A stretch of 37,969 bases of DNA from Catenulispora pinistramenti (GCF_018274385.1 NZ_JAAFYZ010000091.1:1-37969); one strand, 5' to 3'. Positions 23,692 to 32,088 are shown, numbered from the stretch's first letter. Numbers and translations are program-made. The notes: generated by a model not told the origin, from the letters alone.

Positions 23692-25257
23692 TCAGGCCTC
23701 CGCGGCGACCAGGGTGCTGCTGTCGACGCTGCCGTCCTCGCCGTCGCTCGGCGAGGCCGGCGCCTTGACGTCGCGCAGCACCACGAAGGACACGATGGCC
23801 GCGGCGGTCACGCCGACCGCGCCGGCGATGTAGGCGATGGACGCCGCGTGGGTGAAGGCGTGCCGGGCCGCGTCGATCACCTGCGCGTTGCCGGTCGAGA
23901 CGGCCTGGCCCAGCGACTTGCGCGCGGTGCCCTGGACGCTGGCCGGCATCCCGGCGGTGAACCGGCTGGCCACCACTGTGCCCATGATCGCCACGCCCAG
24001 TGCCGCGCCGGTCTGCTGCACCGTGTCGTTCAGGGCGGAGCTGACGCCGGCGTGCTCGGGCGGGACCGCCCCCATGATCGCGGTGATCGCGGCCGGCATC
24101 GCCAGTCCGGAGCCGGCGCCGAGCAGGAACAGCCCGACGAACAGCTTGGTCAGCCCGTCGTCGACGCCCAGGTCGGCCAGGACCACGAAGGCCACCGCGC
24201 AGATCAGCAGGCCGACGAACATCAGCGGCCGGTTGCCGAACTTCATGCCCAGGCCGGCGCCCAGGGTGTTGAAGATCAGCGCCGCGACGGCCAGCGGGAT
24301 GAAGCACAGCGAGGCCTTCAGTGCCGAGTAGCCGAGCACGAACTGCAGGTACTGCGTCATCACCAGCAGCAGGCCGCCGTTGCCGATCTGCACCAGGGTC
24401 AGCGAGAACGAGCCGCCGGAGAAGTTGCGCTGCTTGAACAGCTGCAGCGGCACCATCGGCTCGGCGATCCGGGTCTCCCAGATCCCGAAGGAGACCAGCG
24501 CGACCACCGCGATCGCCAGCGCGATCAGCGTGCTGGGCCGGGCGAAACCCTTCGGGAGCTCGATGATCACCCAGACCGCCGAGGTCAGGCCGACGATCGA
24601 GAGCACCGTGCCGAGCGGGTCGGGCTTGCGCCACGGGCCCTTGCTCTCCGGCATCAGCACCACGGCCGAGATGATGGCCAGGACCGCGATCGGGATGTTC
24701 AGCAGGAAGACCGAGCCCCACCAGAAGTGGCTGATCATCACCCCGCCCAGCACCGGCCCGCCGACCAGGCCGACCATCGCCACCACGGTCCACGCGGCCA
24801 TCGCCTTGCGCCGTTCGGCCTCGTCGGTGAAGACGGTGATCAGGATGGACAGCGTGCTCGGCATCAGCAGCGCGCCGCCGATGCCCATCGCGACCCGGGC
24901 GGCGATCAGCTCGCCCGGGTTGCTGGCCAGTGTCGCCACCGCCGAGGCGACGCCGAACACGGCCAGCCCGATGATCAGGACCCTGCGCCGCCCGAACCGG
25001 TCGGACAGGCTTCCCGTGGTCAACAACAGTCCGGCGAACACCAGGATGTAGGAGTCGAGCACCCACTGGATGTTCTGCGCGCTGGCGTGCAGCGACTCGG
25101 TCAGCGCCGGCACCGCCACCGTCAGGACCATGTTGTCCACCACCAGCACCAGCGTGGCCAGGCACAGCACGATCAGGATGAGCCAGCGCCGGCGGCCGCC
25201 CGCCGGGCCGGCCTCGGTACTGGTCTCCATCGCGGGCGCCCCCGTGTTCTCTGACAT
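23692..25257 (-). CDS. DHA2 (EmrB/QacA-type) MFS drug exporter
   Basis: A 521-residue, 14-helix exporter. Family markers are LVVDNMVLTVAVPAL in helix 1, IQWVLDSYILVFAG, GSLSDRFGRRRVLIIG (motif A), MGIGGALLMPSTLSIL and the antiporter motif C GLVGGPVLGGVM. DHA2 members expel drugs or toxic metabolites using the proton gradient. The frame is open about 140 codons further, but the ATG at 25257 has an exceptional AAGGAGGAGGGGAC site just upstream and starts the family sequence. It diverges from a TetR-type gene, and the 190-bp gap carries duplicated palindromic operators overlapping the likely promoter, so TetR-ligand control is expected. Confidence 0.95.
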   Translation of the reverse strand: MSENTGAPAMETSTEAGPAGGRRRWLILIVLCLATLVLVVDNMVLTVAVPALTESLHASAQNIQWVLDSYILVFAGLLLTTGSLSDRFGRRRVLIIGLAVFGVASAVATLASNPGELIAARVAMGIGGALLMPSTLSILITVFTDEAERRKAMAAWTVVAMVGLVGGPVLGGVMISHFWWGSVFLLNIPIAVLAIISAVVLMPESKGPWRKPDPLGTVLSIVGLTSAVWVIIELPKGFARPSTLIALAIAVVALVSFGIWETRIAEPMVPLQLFKQRNFSGGSFSLTLVQIGNGGLLLVMTQYLQFVLGYSALKASLCFIPLAVAALIFNTLGAGLGMKFGNRPLMFVGLLICAVAFVVLADLGVDDGLTKLFVGLFLLGAGSGLAMPAAITAIMGAVPPEHAGVSSALNDTVQQTGAALGVAIMGTVVASRFTAGMPASVQGTARKSLGQAVSTGNAQVIDAARHAFTHAASIAYIAGAVGVTAAAIVSFVVLRDVKAPASPSDGEDGSVDSSTLVAAEA

Positions 25258-25298
25258 GTCCCCTCCTCCTTGGCGCGGACCGGTCGGTCCGGCCGCGC

Positions 25299-25366
25299 AC
25301 ACCGTTCGCATCTGCGCACACTGTGCGCGTTGAGAACACCGTACGCCTCTGCGCACGCTGTGCGCA
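25299..25366. promoter_or_regulatory. Duplicated TetR-type operators between exporter and regulator
   Basis: A 30-bp segment at 25299-25328 recurs at 25336-25365 with only four differences, offset by 37 bp. Each copy holds a palindrome: GCGCACA-C-TGTGCGC (25314-25328) and TGCGCAC-GCT-GTGCGCA (25350-25366). On the minus strand TTGCGC (25367-25362) and TACGGT (25343-25338) form a promoter with an 18-nt spacer that overlaps the second copy, so bound repressor would block the exporter. TATCGT (25395-25400) may be the regulator's own -10 box. Confidence 0.7.
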
Positions 25367-25447
25367 ACAGCGAACGGCGTGCGCATCTTTGGGCTATCGT
25401 TGATGACGTGAAGTGACACTCTTGCCGCCCGGAGACGAGGAACGCCC

Positions 25448-26242
25448 GTGAATATCGACAGCGACGACGCCGGCCCGGTTCCGCCCGCCCTGCCCCTGAC
25501 CTCGGTCTGGACCCGGCCACAGCGCCGCCAGAAGGAGCAGCTGAGCCGGGAGCGCATCATCGCCGAGGCAATCGCGCTGCTGGACGCGGAGGGCATCGAG
25601 GCACTGAGCATGCGCGCCCTGGGCCAGCGGCTCGGCGCCGGCGCGACTTCGCTGTACCGGCACGTGGCGAGCAAGGACGAGCTGATCGAGCTCGTGGTCG
25701 ACGAGGTCTACGGCGAACTCGAGGTGCCCGAGCTCACCGATCCGGCGGGCTGGCGCCTGGCGATGCACGTCACCGCGCACAGCCTGCGCCAGGCCGGGCT
25801 GCGGCACATGTGGGTGATGCAGGTGCTGGGCCAGGTGGGTCTGAACTATCTGGGCCCGAACGTCGTCTCCGTCACCCAGCGGGGTCTGGCCATCCTGACC
25901 ACGGCCGGTTTCGACACCGAGGAGGCGGTCCGGGCGATGAGCTCGGTGTCGTCGTTCGTCGTCGGCATCACGTCCGCCGAGGCCGGGTGGCTGACGGCCT
26001 TGCGCCGACAGGGGATGACCGAGCAGGAGTGGTACCAGAACATGGGCCCGCGGATGGCGGCGGACGCCGCCGATGCCGGGTTGGCGGAGATCTACCTCCA
26101 AGAGCTCGAGAAGGACCCGACCGAAGCGCGCCTGGCGAACTTCGTGTACGGGCTCGATCTCATGCTGGACAGCCTCCAGGTCCGGCTGGCCGCCAAGCTT
26201 GCCTCCGCCGATGAGAAGGCACAGGCCAGCGCGTCTCAGTAG
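25448..26242 (+). CDS. TetR-family repressor, TetR_C-type
   Basis: A 264-residue regulator. The HTH (about 32-80) reads LSRERIIAEAIALLDAEGIEALSMRALGQRLGAGATSLYRHVASKDELIELVVDEVYGEL, close to the TetR/TetR_C_1 subgroup. The helical ligand-binding half begins near residue 90. The start is a GTG preceded by GGAGACGAGGAACG. It diverges from the DHA2 exporter across duplicated palindromic operators and is followed 9 nt later by an APH-like kinase. Role: probably drug- or metabolite-responsive repression of the exporter and itself (inference from arrangement). Confidence 0.95.
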   Translation: MNIDSDDAGPVPPALPLTSVWTRPQRRQKEQLSRERIIAEAIALLDAEGIEALSMRALGQRLGAGATSLYRHVASKDELIELVVDEVYGELEVPELTDPAGWRLAMHVTAHSLRQAGLRHMWVMQVLGQVGLNYLGPNVVSVTQRGLAILTTAGFDTEEAVRAMSSVSSFVVGITSAEAGWLTALRRQGMTEQEWYQNMGPRMAADAADAGLAEIYLQELEKDPTEARLANFVYGLDLMLDSLQVRLAAKLASADEKAQASASQ

Positions 26243-26245
26243 GGT
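26240..26245 (+). promoter_or_regulatory. Possible internal -10 box TAGGGT before the APH-like gene
   Basis: TAGGGT overlaps the TetR stop codon and is followed by 6 nt and the ATG at 26252. The position fits leaderless initiation, but the box could be accidental. Confidence 0.3.
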
Positions 26246-26251
26246 TCCGGT

Positions 26252-27277
26252 ATGGCAGAGGAACCATTGCCGTTGCCCCACAACCGCAACAACGCAGTGA
26301 CCCGTGGCGTGTGGCGCGGCGAGGACGGTCTGATCCACAAGGTCCTGACCCATCGCCGCACCGACGCGCCGCCGCAGTGGGTCTCATCCGCCGATCCCCG
26401 GTTCTGGAACTACTGGCGCCGTGAAGCGGACGTCTACACGGCCGGTCTGCCCGAACGGCTCGGCCTCGGCGCGCCGAAACTCGCCGAGGCCCGCGAGCTG
26501 CCGGACGGCGACATCGAGCTGCTGCTCGAGGACGTGGCCGGAACGCACGGCGAGGACCTGACGATGGAAGACATCGCGGCCGTCGCCCGGGCTCTGGGCG
26601 AAGCCCAGGGAGCGGAGCGACTGTCGTCGGAACCGTGGTTCAGCCGGGGATTCCTGGCGGACTACAGCACCACCCGGCCCGCCGATTTCGCCCTGCTCGA
26701 AGACGATGAAGCGTGGTCGCTCCCGTTGATCGCCAAGCACTTCCCGCCGGAGCAGCGCGAAGCCCTGGTCCGGTTGCACCGGAACCGCGATCGGCTGCTC
26801 GCCCTGATGGCGCGCCTGCCGCGCACGGTCTGCCACCTGGACGTGTGGCCGAACAACGTGATCCGGCGTCCGGACGGCGAGGTGGTCTTGCTGGACTGGG
26901 CCTTCCTCGGCGACGGCGCGGTCGGTGAGGACGCCGGGAACCTGGTCCCGGACAGCTTCTTCGACTGGCCGCTGCGCCCGGGCTTCGCCGAGCACCTGCC
27001 GGAACTGGTGACCGGGGCCTATCTCGAAGGGCTGCGAGCGGCCGGGTGGAAGGGCGATCCGCGGCTGGCCGTGCTCGGCATCCGCGCGTCGGCGGTGAAG
27101 TACGACTGGATGATGCCGTGGTGTCTGCGGGCGGCCCGGGACGATCTCCATCGGGCGTATGGCACCGGCGAGGCCGTCGACCCCGATGCCCGCTACGAGG
27201 CCCGCGCCGCCGGCCTGGCGATCTGCGCGCGCTGGGCTGACGAGGCGGTTGACCTGGCCGATTCGCTGGGACTGTAA
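26252..27277 (+). CDS. Aminoglycoside phosphotransferase-like (APH/choline kinase fold) protein
   Basis: A 341-residue kinase-fold protein. The Brenner-type motif is VCHLDVWPNNVIRR (H195, D197, N202), followed by the metal-binding Asp in VVLLDWAFLGDG (D215). The N-lobe has an HKVL segment and a later LLEDV hinge. Substrates of this broad family include aminoglycosides, macrolides, choline and homoserine; none is indicated here, so a resistance role is only possible. It follows the TetR gene by 9 nt and could be in its operon, but a TAGGGT box overlaps the TetR stop and ends 6 nt before the ATG, so it may also have its own leaderless promoter. Confidence 0.88.
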   Translation: MAEEPLPLPHNRNNAVTRGVWRGEDGLIHKVLTHRRTDAPPQWVSSADPRFWNYWRREADVYTAGLPERLGLGAPKLAEARELPDGDIELLLEDVAGTHGEDLTMEDIAAVARALGEAQGAERLSSEPWFSRGFLADYSTTRPADFALLEDDEAWSLPLIAKHFPPEQREALVRLHRNRDRLLALMARLPRTVCHLDVWPNNVIRRPDGEVVLLDWAFLGDGAVGEDAGNLVPDSFFDWPLRPGFAEHLPELVTGAYLEGLRAAGWKGDPRLAVLGIRASAVKYDWMMPWCLRAARDDLHRAYGTGEAVDPDARYEARAAGLAICARWADEAVDLADSLGL

Positions 27278-27295
27278 GCCTTTCAGGGCTTCAGT
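27271..27295. terminator. Weak hairpin between APH-like and NAT genes
   Basis: ACTGTAAGCC (27271-27280) pairs with GGCTTCAGT (27287-27295) with one bulged base. It overlaps the APH-like stop and precedes the convergent NAT stop. Confidence 0.4.
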
Positions 27296-27301
27296 CGGGC
27301 G

Positions 27302-28099
27302 CTAGCTCTTCGGATCCGGCGCGATGATGCCGAACTCCTCAGCCAGCACCGTCCGCACCTCGGCGTCGTCGGCGAGCTCGCGCTTCACCGCGGTGCCGTC
27401 CGCCTCGGTCACGGTGAAGGTGCGGGCGTCCAGCTTCAGCTGCCGGTCCGGGAACGTCCGGCAGACGTAGACCCGGGAGCTGAACGGCGATCGCGGGCTG
27501 CTGGCGATGTAGTAGTTGATGACCTCGAAATCCGGGGCGTAGAACGGCTCGACCGTGAACGAGTACTGGTCCTTCCACTCACCGTCCAGGAACGCTCGCA
27601 GGATCCGTTGCTCCAGCGGGCCCTCGCCGTGGGTGATGCCCAACTGATGCCGGCGCGGCTGGTCGTCGATCTCGCGTTGGAACAGTCCTATCGGGTCGAG
27701 CAGCGCGCCCTCGCTGCCGAACCCGACGTCGGTGATGTAGCGGCTGGAGTCATCCGGGGCCTCGGCGAGCAGCAGCATGTGGGTGCGCGGCCGCAGGTCG
27801 CCGGGCTTGGCGCCGACCAGCACCCGGCCGGCCAGCATCGTGATCTTGAAGCCGAGGGCGCGCAGAGCGGCGGCGTAGAGCGTGTTGTGCTCGTAGCAGT
27901 ACCCGCCGCGCGTGGTGTCCAGGACCAGCTTGGCCATCAGATCGTCCAGGGCCAGGGACGGGACGACGCCGCGGGCCGGGTCCAGGTTCTCGAAGGGGAT
28001 CGCGTAGATGTGCGCGCGCTGGAGGGCGGCGAGCGTGTCGGCGTTCGGGGTGCGGTCGCCGGTGTAGCCGATGCGGGCGAGATAGGCGTCGAGGTCCAC
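27302..28099 (-). CDS. nat: Arylamine N-acetyltransferase
   Basis: A 265-residue NAT. The Cys-His-Asp triad is intact: C68 in RGGYCYEHN, H107 in RTHMLLL and D124 in ITDVGFGS. The N-terminal PFENLD motif is also present. NATs transfer acetyl from acetyl-CoA to arylamines or hydrazines, or in secondary metabolism close amide bonds (RifF-like); length and context favour the xenobiotic or general type. The start is a GTG at 28099, with TAGCGT 6 nt upstream and no ribosome site, so a leaderless mRNA is likely. Confidence 0.95.
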   Translation of the reverse strand: MDLDAYLARIGYTGDRTPNADTLAALQRAHIYAIPFENLDPARGVVPSLALDDLMAKLVLDTTRGGYCYEHNTLYAAALRALGFKITMLAGRVLVGAKPGDLRPRTHMLLLAEAPDDSSRYITDVGFGSEGALLDPIGLFQREIDDQPRRHQLGITHGEGPLEQRILRAFLDGEWKDQYSFTVEPFYAPDFEVINYYIASSPRSPFSSRVYVCRTFPDRQLKLDARTFTVTEADGTAVKRELADDAEVRTVLAEEFGIIAPDPKS

Positions 28100-28105
28100 G
28101 ACCCC

Positions 28106-28111
28106 ACGCTA
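28106..28111 (-). promoter_or_regulatory. -10 box TAGCGT for nat
   Basis: TAGCGT on the minus strand ends 6 nt before the GTG start at 28099. The same hexamer precedes the genes starting at 3249 (+) and 35917 (-). Confidence 0.45.
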
Positions 28112-28152
28112 CCCGCGCCGTCGCGGCTGGGCGGCGACGGCGCGGGTCACGG

Positions 28153-28227
28153 CTACAGAGCGCGTTGCCACAGACTCCGTTGCCACAGGCCTCGTTGTTA
28201 CAGGCCCCGTTGTTACAGACCGCGTTG
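28153..28227 (-). repeat. Five 15-bp tandem repeats duplicating the C-terminal codons and stop of the TetM-like gene
   Basis: On the minus strand five 15-nt units follow one another in the gene's own frame. The first, CAACGCGGTCTGTAA, encodes the protein's last four residues, Gln-Arg-Gly-Leu, and its stop. The next ends in TAA, the third and fourth carry TGG in place of the stop, and the fifth ends in TAG. Units differ from one another by only a few bases. The repeat fills much of the gap to the nat start. Confidence 0.9.
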
Positions 28228-30135
28228 CACGCGCATCAGATACTCCTTGCGGTCCAAGGGGTTCGCGTCCCAGCGGGCCCGCTCCGGCACCTCGCCCCCG
28301 CTGACCGGCGCGAAGTGGTCGAAGGCTGACTCCAAAACGCCTTCACCGCTGGTGAACCCGGGGATCCGCTGACCGAGTGCGTGCACCCGCGCGGCCGGTA
28401 CCAGCCCTTCCAGCACCGCGGTCTCGCCGGTCACCGCCGTCGACCCCGGCACCGCGCGGAACGTCGCCAGGACCGGGAGCACCGTTCCCAGCAAGGCGCT
28501 CGGCGCTTCCAGCCGGAATCGGTGCATCGGTTCGCAGACCTCGGTCCCGGCCTTCGCCAGGGCTTCCATCAGGACCAGCGGCGTCAGCATGCGGAAGTCG
28601 CCGGCCGTGCTCGACATGGCTTTGGAGAAGGTGCCGTGACTGTGGCTCTGGCGCGGCCAGTAGCCGCTTCGGGTCAGCGTCACCGCCGCGTCCGGGATCT
28701 GCCAGCCGTGCAGTCCCGAGCCGAGTGTCGTGTGCACCGTCTCCTCGATTGCGGTGAGGAACGCCGGGATCAGCGAGCCGAGCTCGATCTCCAGCCCGAA
28801 CGTCACGCCCGAACCGATCGGCGCCGGGCCGATCCGCAGCCCGACCGTGGCCAGGAACGGGTTGTCGCCGAGTTTGATCACGTCCAGGCCCTCGCCGACG
28901 CCGAGCACCCGCTCGACGCAGATCGGCGTGGTCTCGTGGAAGTCCACCGCGACGCCGTACTCCTCGGCGAGCGTGGTCTGGATGACCTCCTTCTGGACCT
29001 CGCCGTAGAGCGAGAGCGACGTCTCGGACCGGGCCTTGTCGTAGCGCAGGCCGATCAGCGGATCCTGCTCGGCGAGCTGCGTCAGCGCGGCGAACATCGG
29101 GCCGCGGCCGTTCTCAGCGCGCGCCGCGACCACGGTTTCCAGGGTCGGCGGCGCGAAGTACGCCTCGGCCGCCTTCTCCGATCCGTTGCCGTTGCCGCCG
29201 CCGTTGCCGCTGCGCGCACCGAGCCGATCGCCGATCCGCACCTTGTCCAGGCCCCGGACGACACCGATCTGCCCGGCGCTGACGACGTCGGTCGGCACCG
29301 GTGCGCCGTCCTCGGCGGACAGCACCGAGATCCCGGTGACCCGGCCGCTCGGCAGCCGGTCGCGCGTCTTGAGCGCCCCGGTGAACATGCGCACATAAGC
29401 GATCCGCTCGCCGGACGCTCCCCGCTCGACCTTGAAGACCCGGCCCGAGGCCTTTCCGGTGCCGCCTTCGGTGGAGCGCGGTAACAGGTATCCGAGCCCG
29501 GCCATCAGCTCCGGGATCCCGGCACCGGTGATCGCGGAACCGAAGTAGACCGGATACACGGTGCCCCGCCGACTGTCCTCGGCCAGCTTCCGCCACAGCT
29601 TCAGCCGCCGCAGTTCGGGCACGTCGGAGACGAACCGCGCGGCGCGCGTCCCGGCGTCGGCGACGCCGCCGAGCGGGAACGCGGCCGGTGTCAGCTTCGC
29701 CTCGACCTCGGCGAGCACCCGCGCCGGATCGGCCCCGGCCCGGTCCACCTTGTTGACGAACAGCACCGTGGGCAGCCCGAGCCGCCGGATCGCCCGCATC
29801 AGGACCCTGGTCTGGGCCTGGACGCCCTCGACCGCGGACACCACCAGCACCACGCCGTCCAGCACCCCGAGGGTGCGTTCCACCTCGGCGATGAAGTCCG
29901 GGTGCCCCGGCGTGTCGACCAGGTTCACGCTCGTTCCGCCCAGCGGGAACGCCGTGACGGCGGCCTTGATGGTGATGCCCCGGCGGCGCTCCAGCTCCAG
30001 GCTGTCGGTCCGGGTGGTGCCCCGGTCCACGCTGCCGATCTCGTCGATGACCCCGGCGGCGTGCAGCAGCCGCTCGGTCAGGGAGGTCTTACCGGCGTCG
30101 ACGTGCGCCAGGATCCCCAAATTCAGATACCGCAC
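28213..30135 (-). CDS. TetM/OtrA-like ribosomal-protection-type GTPase (EF-G family)
   Basis: A 640-residue translational GTPase, the usual size for TetM/TetO/OtrA. G motifs: AHVDAGKT (10-17), RGITI (52-56), DTPGHPDF (74-81), NKVD (128-131). Later domains follow the EF-G plan with YDKARSETSLSLYGEVQKEVIQTTL and a C-terminal domain with THTTLGSGLHGWQIPDAAVTLT-like sequence. A Gly/Asn-rich insert (GNGGGNGNGS) sits near residue 355. Homologues release tetracycline from the ribosome; many actinomycete members have unproven roles, so resistance is inferred. The GTG at 30135 starts the family sequence VRYLNLGILAHVDAGKT, with GAAGGA 11-12 nt upstream; the frame stays open to 30264. Its 3' end is extended by stop-containing repeats. 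Confidence 0.9.
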   Translation of the reverse strand: MRYLNLGILAHVDAGKTSLTERLLHAAGVIDEIGSVDRGTTRTDSLELERRRGITIKAAVTAFPLGGTSVNLVDTPGHPDFIAEVERTLGVLDGVVLVVSAVEGVQAQTRVLMRAIRRLGLPTVLFVNKVDRAGADPARVLAEVEAKLTPAAFPLGGVADAGTRAARFVSDVPELRRLKLWRKLAEDSRRGTVYPVYFGSAITGAGIPELMAGLGYLLPRSTEGGTGKASGRVFKVERGASGERIAYVRMFTGALKTRDRLPSGRVTGISVLSAEDGAPVPTDVVSAGQIGVVRGLDKVRIGDRLGARSGNGGGNGNGSEKAAEAYFAPPTLETVVAARAENGRGPMFAALTQLAEQDPLIGLRYDKARSETSLSLYGEVQKEVIQTTLAEEYGVAVDFHETTPICVERVLGVGEGLDVIKLGDNPFLATVGLRIGPAPIGSGVTFGLEIELGSLIPAFLTAIEETVHTTLGSGLHGWQIPDAAVTLTRSGYWPRQSHSHGTFSKAMSSTAGDFRMLTPLVLMEALAKAGTEVCEPMHRFRLEAPSALLGTVLPVLATFRAVPGSTAVTGETAVLEGLVPAARVHALGQRIPGFTSGEGVLESAFDHFAPVSGGEVPERARWDANPLDRKEYLMRVQRGL

Positions 30136-30277
30136 CGGTGAATGCGTCCTTCGCGTTGGCAGACATGACCTGAGTGGGCACGAAAGCCAAGCGAGGCATG
30201 CGCGGTTCCTATCTGTCGGGGATTCGGTCCGGACCAGTGGAACACCGGGGGGCGGCTCCGGCAACCGATTTACGGTG

Positions 30278-30306
30278 CCGGCGCCGCGCCTCGCTCAGAG
30301 CGCCGG
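30278..30306 (-). terminator. GC stem after the phosphodiesterase gene
   Basis: CCGGCGC (30278-30284) and GCGCCGG (30300-30306) are perfect 7-bp arms with a 15-nt loop, starting 6 nt after the phosphodiesterase stop on the minus strand. Confidence 0.4.
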
Positions 30307-30312
30307 AGCAGG

Positions 30313-31056
30313 TCACACGACCACGCGATAGTGCGTGGTCACCCGATGCCGGTCGTCGATGACGTGGAACGCCAGCGACGGCGGCTGGTCCAGGTGCACC
30401 GGCCGATCCCCTTCCCAGGGCAGCGGGATCGTGGACACCACCCCCGGCGCGACCAGCAGCGGCAGCCCGGCGAAGCGGGTGGCGGCCGCGGTGTGCGCGT
30501 GCCCGGCCAGGAACGCGACGACGTTCGGCCGCCTCGCCACCACGCCGGCCAGCCGGTCCTCGCCGAACTGCCGGATCCGGTCGACGAACGGCGCGTTCAG
30601 CTCGACCGGCGGGTGGTGGAAACCGATCAGGACCGGGACGTCGTCCGGGGTCGCGTCCAACTCGGCGGCCAGCCAGCGCAGCGTCGTGTCGGCCAGGTAC
30701 CCGTCGTCCTGGCCCGGGATCGAGGAGTCGCAGAGGGCGAGGACGAACCGGTCGGTCCGATACACCTGGTCGACCGGCTCGGTCGAGGGCGGGACGCCGA
30801 GCAGTGTGCGCCGGAACGCCTCCCGGTCGTCGTGGTTCCCGGGGCAGATCAGCAGCGGGTGCCGGGTCGCCGCGGCTTCGCGGGCGCCGGCGTATTCGGC
30901 GTCCAGACCGTGATCGGCGATGTCCCCGGTGAGCACGACCAGGTCCAGGTCGGCGGGCAGGGCGTCGAGGTGGTCGAAGACCCGGCGGGCGCGCTCGGCG
31001 GCGCGGGGTTCGGAGTCGATGTGGATATCGCTGACGTGTGCGATGACGACTGGCAT
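30313..31056 (-). CDS. CpdA-like metallophosphoesterase (class III cyclic-nucleotide phosphodiesterase)
   Basis: A 247-residue calcineurin-fold enzyme. All metal motifs are present: DIH (D10, H12), GD (D45), GNHD (N74, H75), the FHHPP histidine (about 147) and GHAHT (185-189). The overall plan matches CpdA/Rv0805-type phosphodiesterases, which hydrolyse 3',5'- or 2',3'-cyclic nucleotides; other phosphoesters are possible. In a window that also encodes Crp, a role in lowering cAMP is attractive but inferred. TACGCT lies 6 nt before the ATG with no ribosome site, suggesting a leaderless mRNA. Confidence 0.92.
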   Translation of the reverse strand: MPVVIAHVSDIHIDSEPRAAERARRVFDHLDALPADLDLVVLTGDIADHGLDAEYAGAREAAATRHPLLICPGNHDDREAFRRTLLGVPPSTEPVDQVYRTDRFVLALCDSSIPGQDDGYLADTTLRWLAAELDATPDDVPVLIGFHHPPVELNAPFVDRIRQFGEDRLAGVVARRPNVVAFLAGHAHTAAATRFAGLPLLVAPGVVSTIPLPWEGDRPVHLDQPPSLAFHVIDDRHRVTTHYRVVV

Positions 31057-31062
31057 GGGTCG

Positions 31063-31068
31063 AGCGTA
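31063..31068 (-). promoter_or_regulatory. -10 box TACGCT for the phosphodiesterase
   Basis: TACGCT on the minus strand ends 6 nt before the ATG at 31056. Confidence 0.45.
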
Positions 31069-31113
31069 GACAGCCGGCGGTCTGGGCGGCGTTCGCCAGA
31101 CCGCCGGCCGCCC

Positions 31114-32088
31114 TCAGCCGACGGTGGTCCGGGTGTGCCGCACGCACCACCAGGCGACGGCCAGGGCGATCACGAACAGCCCGAGGTTCATGCCGTTCTC
31201 GATCAGATGGAAGGCGCCCATCCGGGCGGCCGGCTGGAACTTGATCAGGCTGCCGACGATGCCGTGCTGATGCAGGCAGGCGTTCATGTCGTCCGCGGAT
31301 CCGCACCAGCCGTCCATCACCTGCGCGGCTGAGTGCGTGCCGCCGTGGGCGTCGACGAAGGGGACGCTTCCCGAGTTGATGCCCATGTCGTTCGAGAACG
31401 TGAACACCGACGGCCCCGAGCGGTCCCCCTTGCCGATCTGGAACGGTTTGATCACGGTCACCGGAGTCATGAATTGCGCCCGCAGCTTGACCATCCCCAC
31501 CATGCGCACGATCCACAGCCCGCCGACCACCGCGATCGCCGCGAGCACGCGCCGGGTCGCGGCGCCGGCCGCGATGCCCACCGCGAGCCAGGCCAGTCCC
31601 AACGTGAGTGGCAGCCAGCCGCCGGCCTGGAACTGCGTGCCCTCGAAAAGGCTGTCTGAGGTGTAGGCGTGGTACTGGTGCGCCAGGTGTTCAGACTCGG
31701 CGGCCAGGACCGTGCCCATCGCCGCGATCAGGACGACCATCACGGCGGTTTTGCCGGCCAGCCACCGGAGCCGGCTCACGTCCTGCGACCAGGCCAGCGG
31801 CAGCGTGCGCTGTTCGAACTCGCGGGCCAGCAGCGGAACGCCCCAGAACACCGCGACCAGCACCGGCAGGAAGACAAGCGAGTTCATCAGGTAGGCGGCG
31901 TGCGAGGGGACGGCCTCGGTGCTCTTGCGCTGGCACTGGTCCGCCGTCTCGGTCAGACACTTCGCGGCCATCGACCCGAGATCGGACGCGGTGACCGCCA
32001 TGAGGACGAAGAAGATCACGGTGATCGCGGCGCTGATCACGATCGGCCAGCGGTGCTGGCGCCAGGTCAGCCAGATCAGGCCCTTCAC
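31114..32088 (-). CDS. ABC-2-type permease
   Basis: A 324-residue membrane subunit with six or so hydrophobic segments: the first after WLTWRQHRWPIVISA, then LVFLPVLVAVFWGVPLLAREFEQRT, ATRRVLAAIAVVGGLWIV and a last helix before the C-terminus. The LAREFEQRTLPLAWSQDVSR stretch is typical of permeases encoded with YtrA-type regulators. A large outside loop near 215-290 has two Cys (WCGSADDMNACLHQ). The GTG at 32088 overlaps the ATPase stop (GTGA) and has GGGGAGGAGCT just upstream. It forms an exporter with the preceding ATPase; the substrate is unknown, with cell-envelope antibiotics a common ligand class for this operon type. Confidence 0.9.
   Translation of the reverse strand: MKGLIWLTWRQHRWPIVISAAITVIFFVLMAVTASDLGSMAAKCLTETADQCQRKSTEAVPSHAAYLMNSLVFLPVLVAVFWGVPLLAREFEQRTLPLAWSQDVSRLRWLAGKTAVMVVLIAAMGTVLAAESEHLAHQYHAYTSDSLFEGTQFQAGGWLPLTLGLAWLAVGIAAGAATRRVLAAIAVVGGLWIVRMVGMVKLRAQFMTPVTVIKPFQIGKGDRSGPSVFTFSNDMGINSGSVPFVDAHGGTHSAAQVMDGWCGSADDMNACLHQHGIVGSLIKFQPAARMGAFHLIENGMNLGLFVIALAVAWWCVRHTRTTVG

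Noticed and set aside
26252..27277. Calling the APH-like gene an aminoglycoside-resistance gene
   Set aside because: The fold is clear but the substrate is not; no close resemblance to a named resistance APH could be established by eye.
28153..28227. CRISPR array
   Set aside because: Units are contiguous 15-mers without spacers and lie in frame with the gene; no cas gene nearby.
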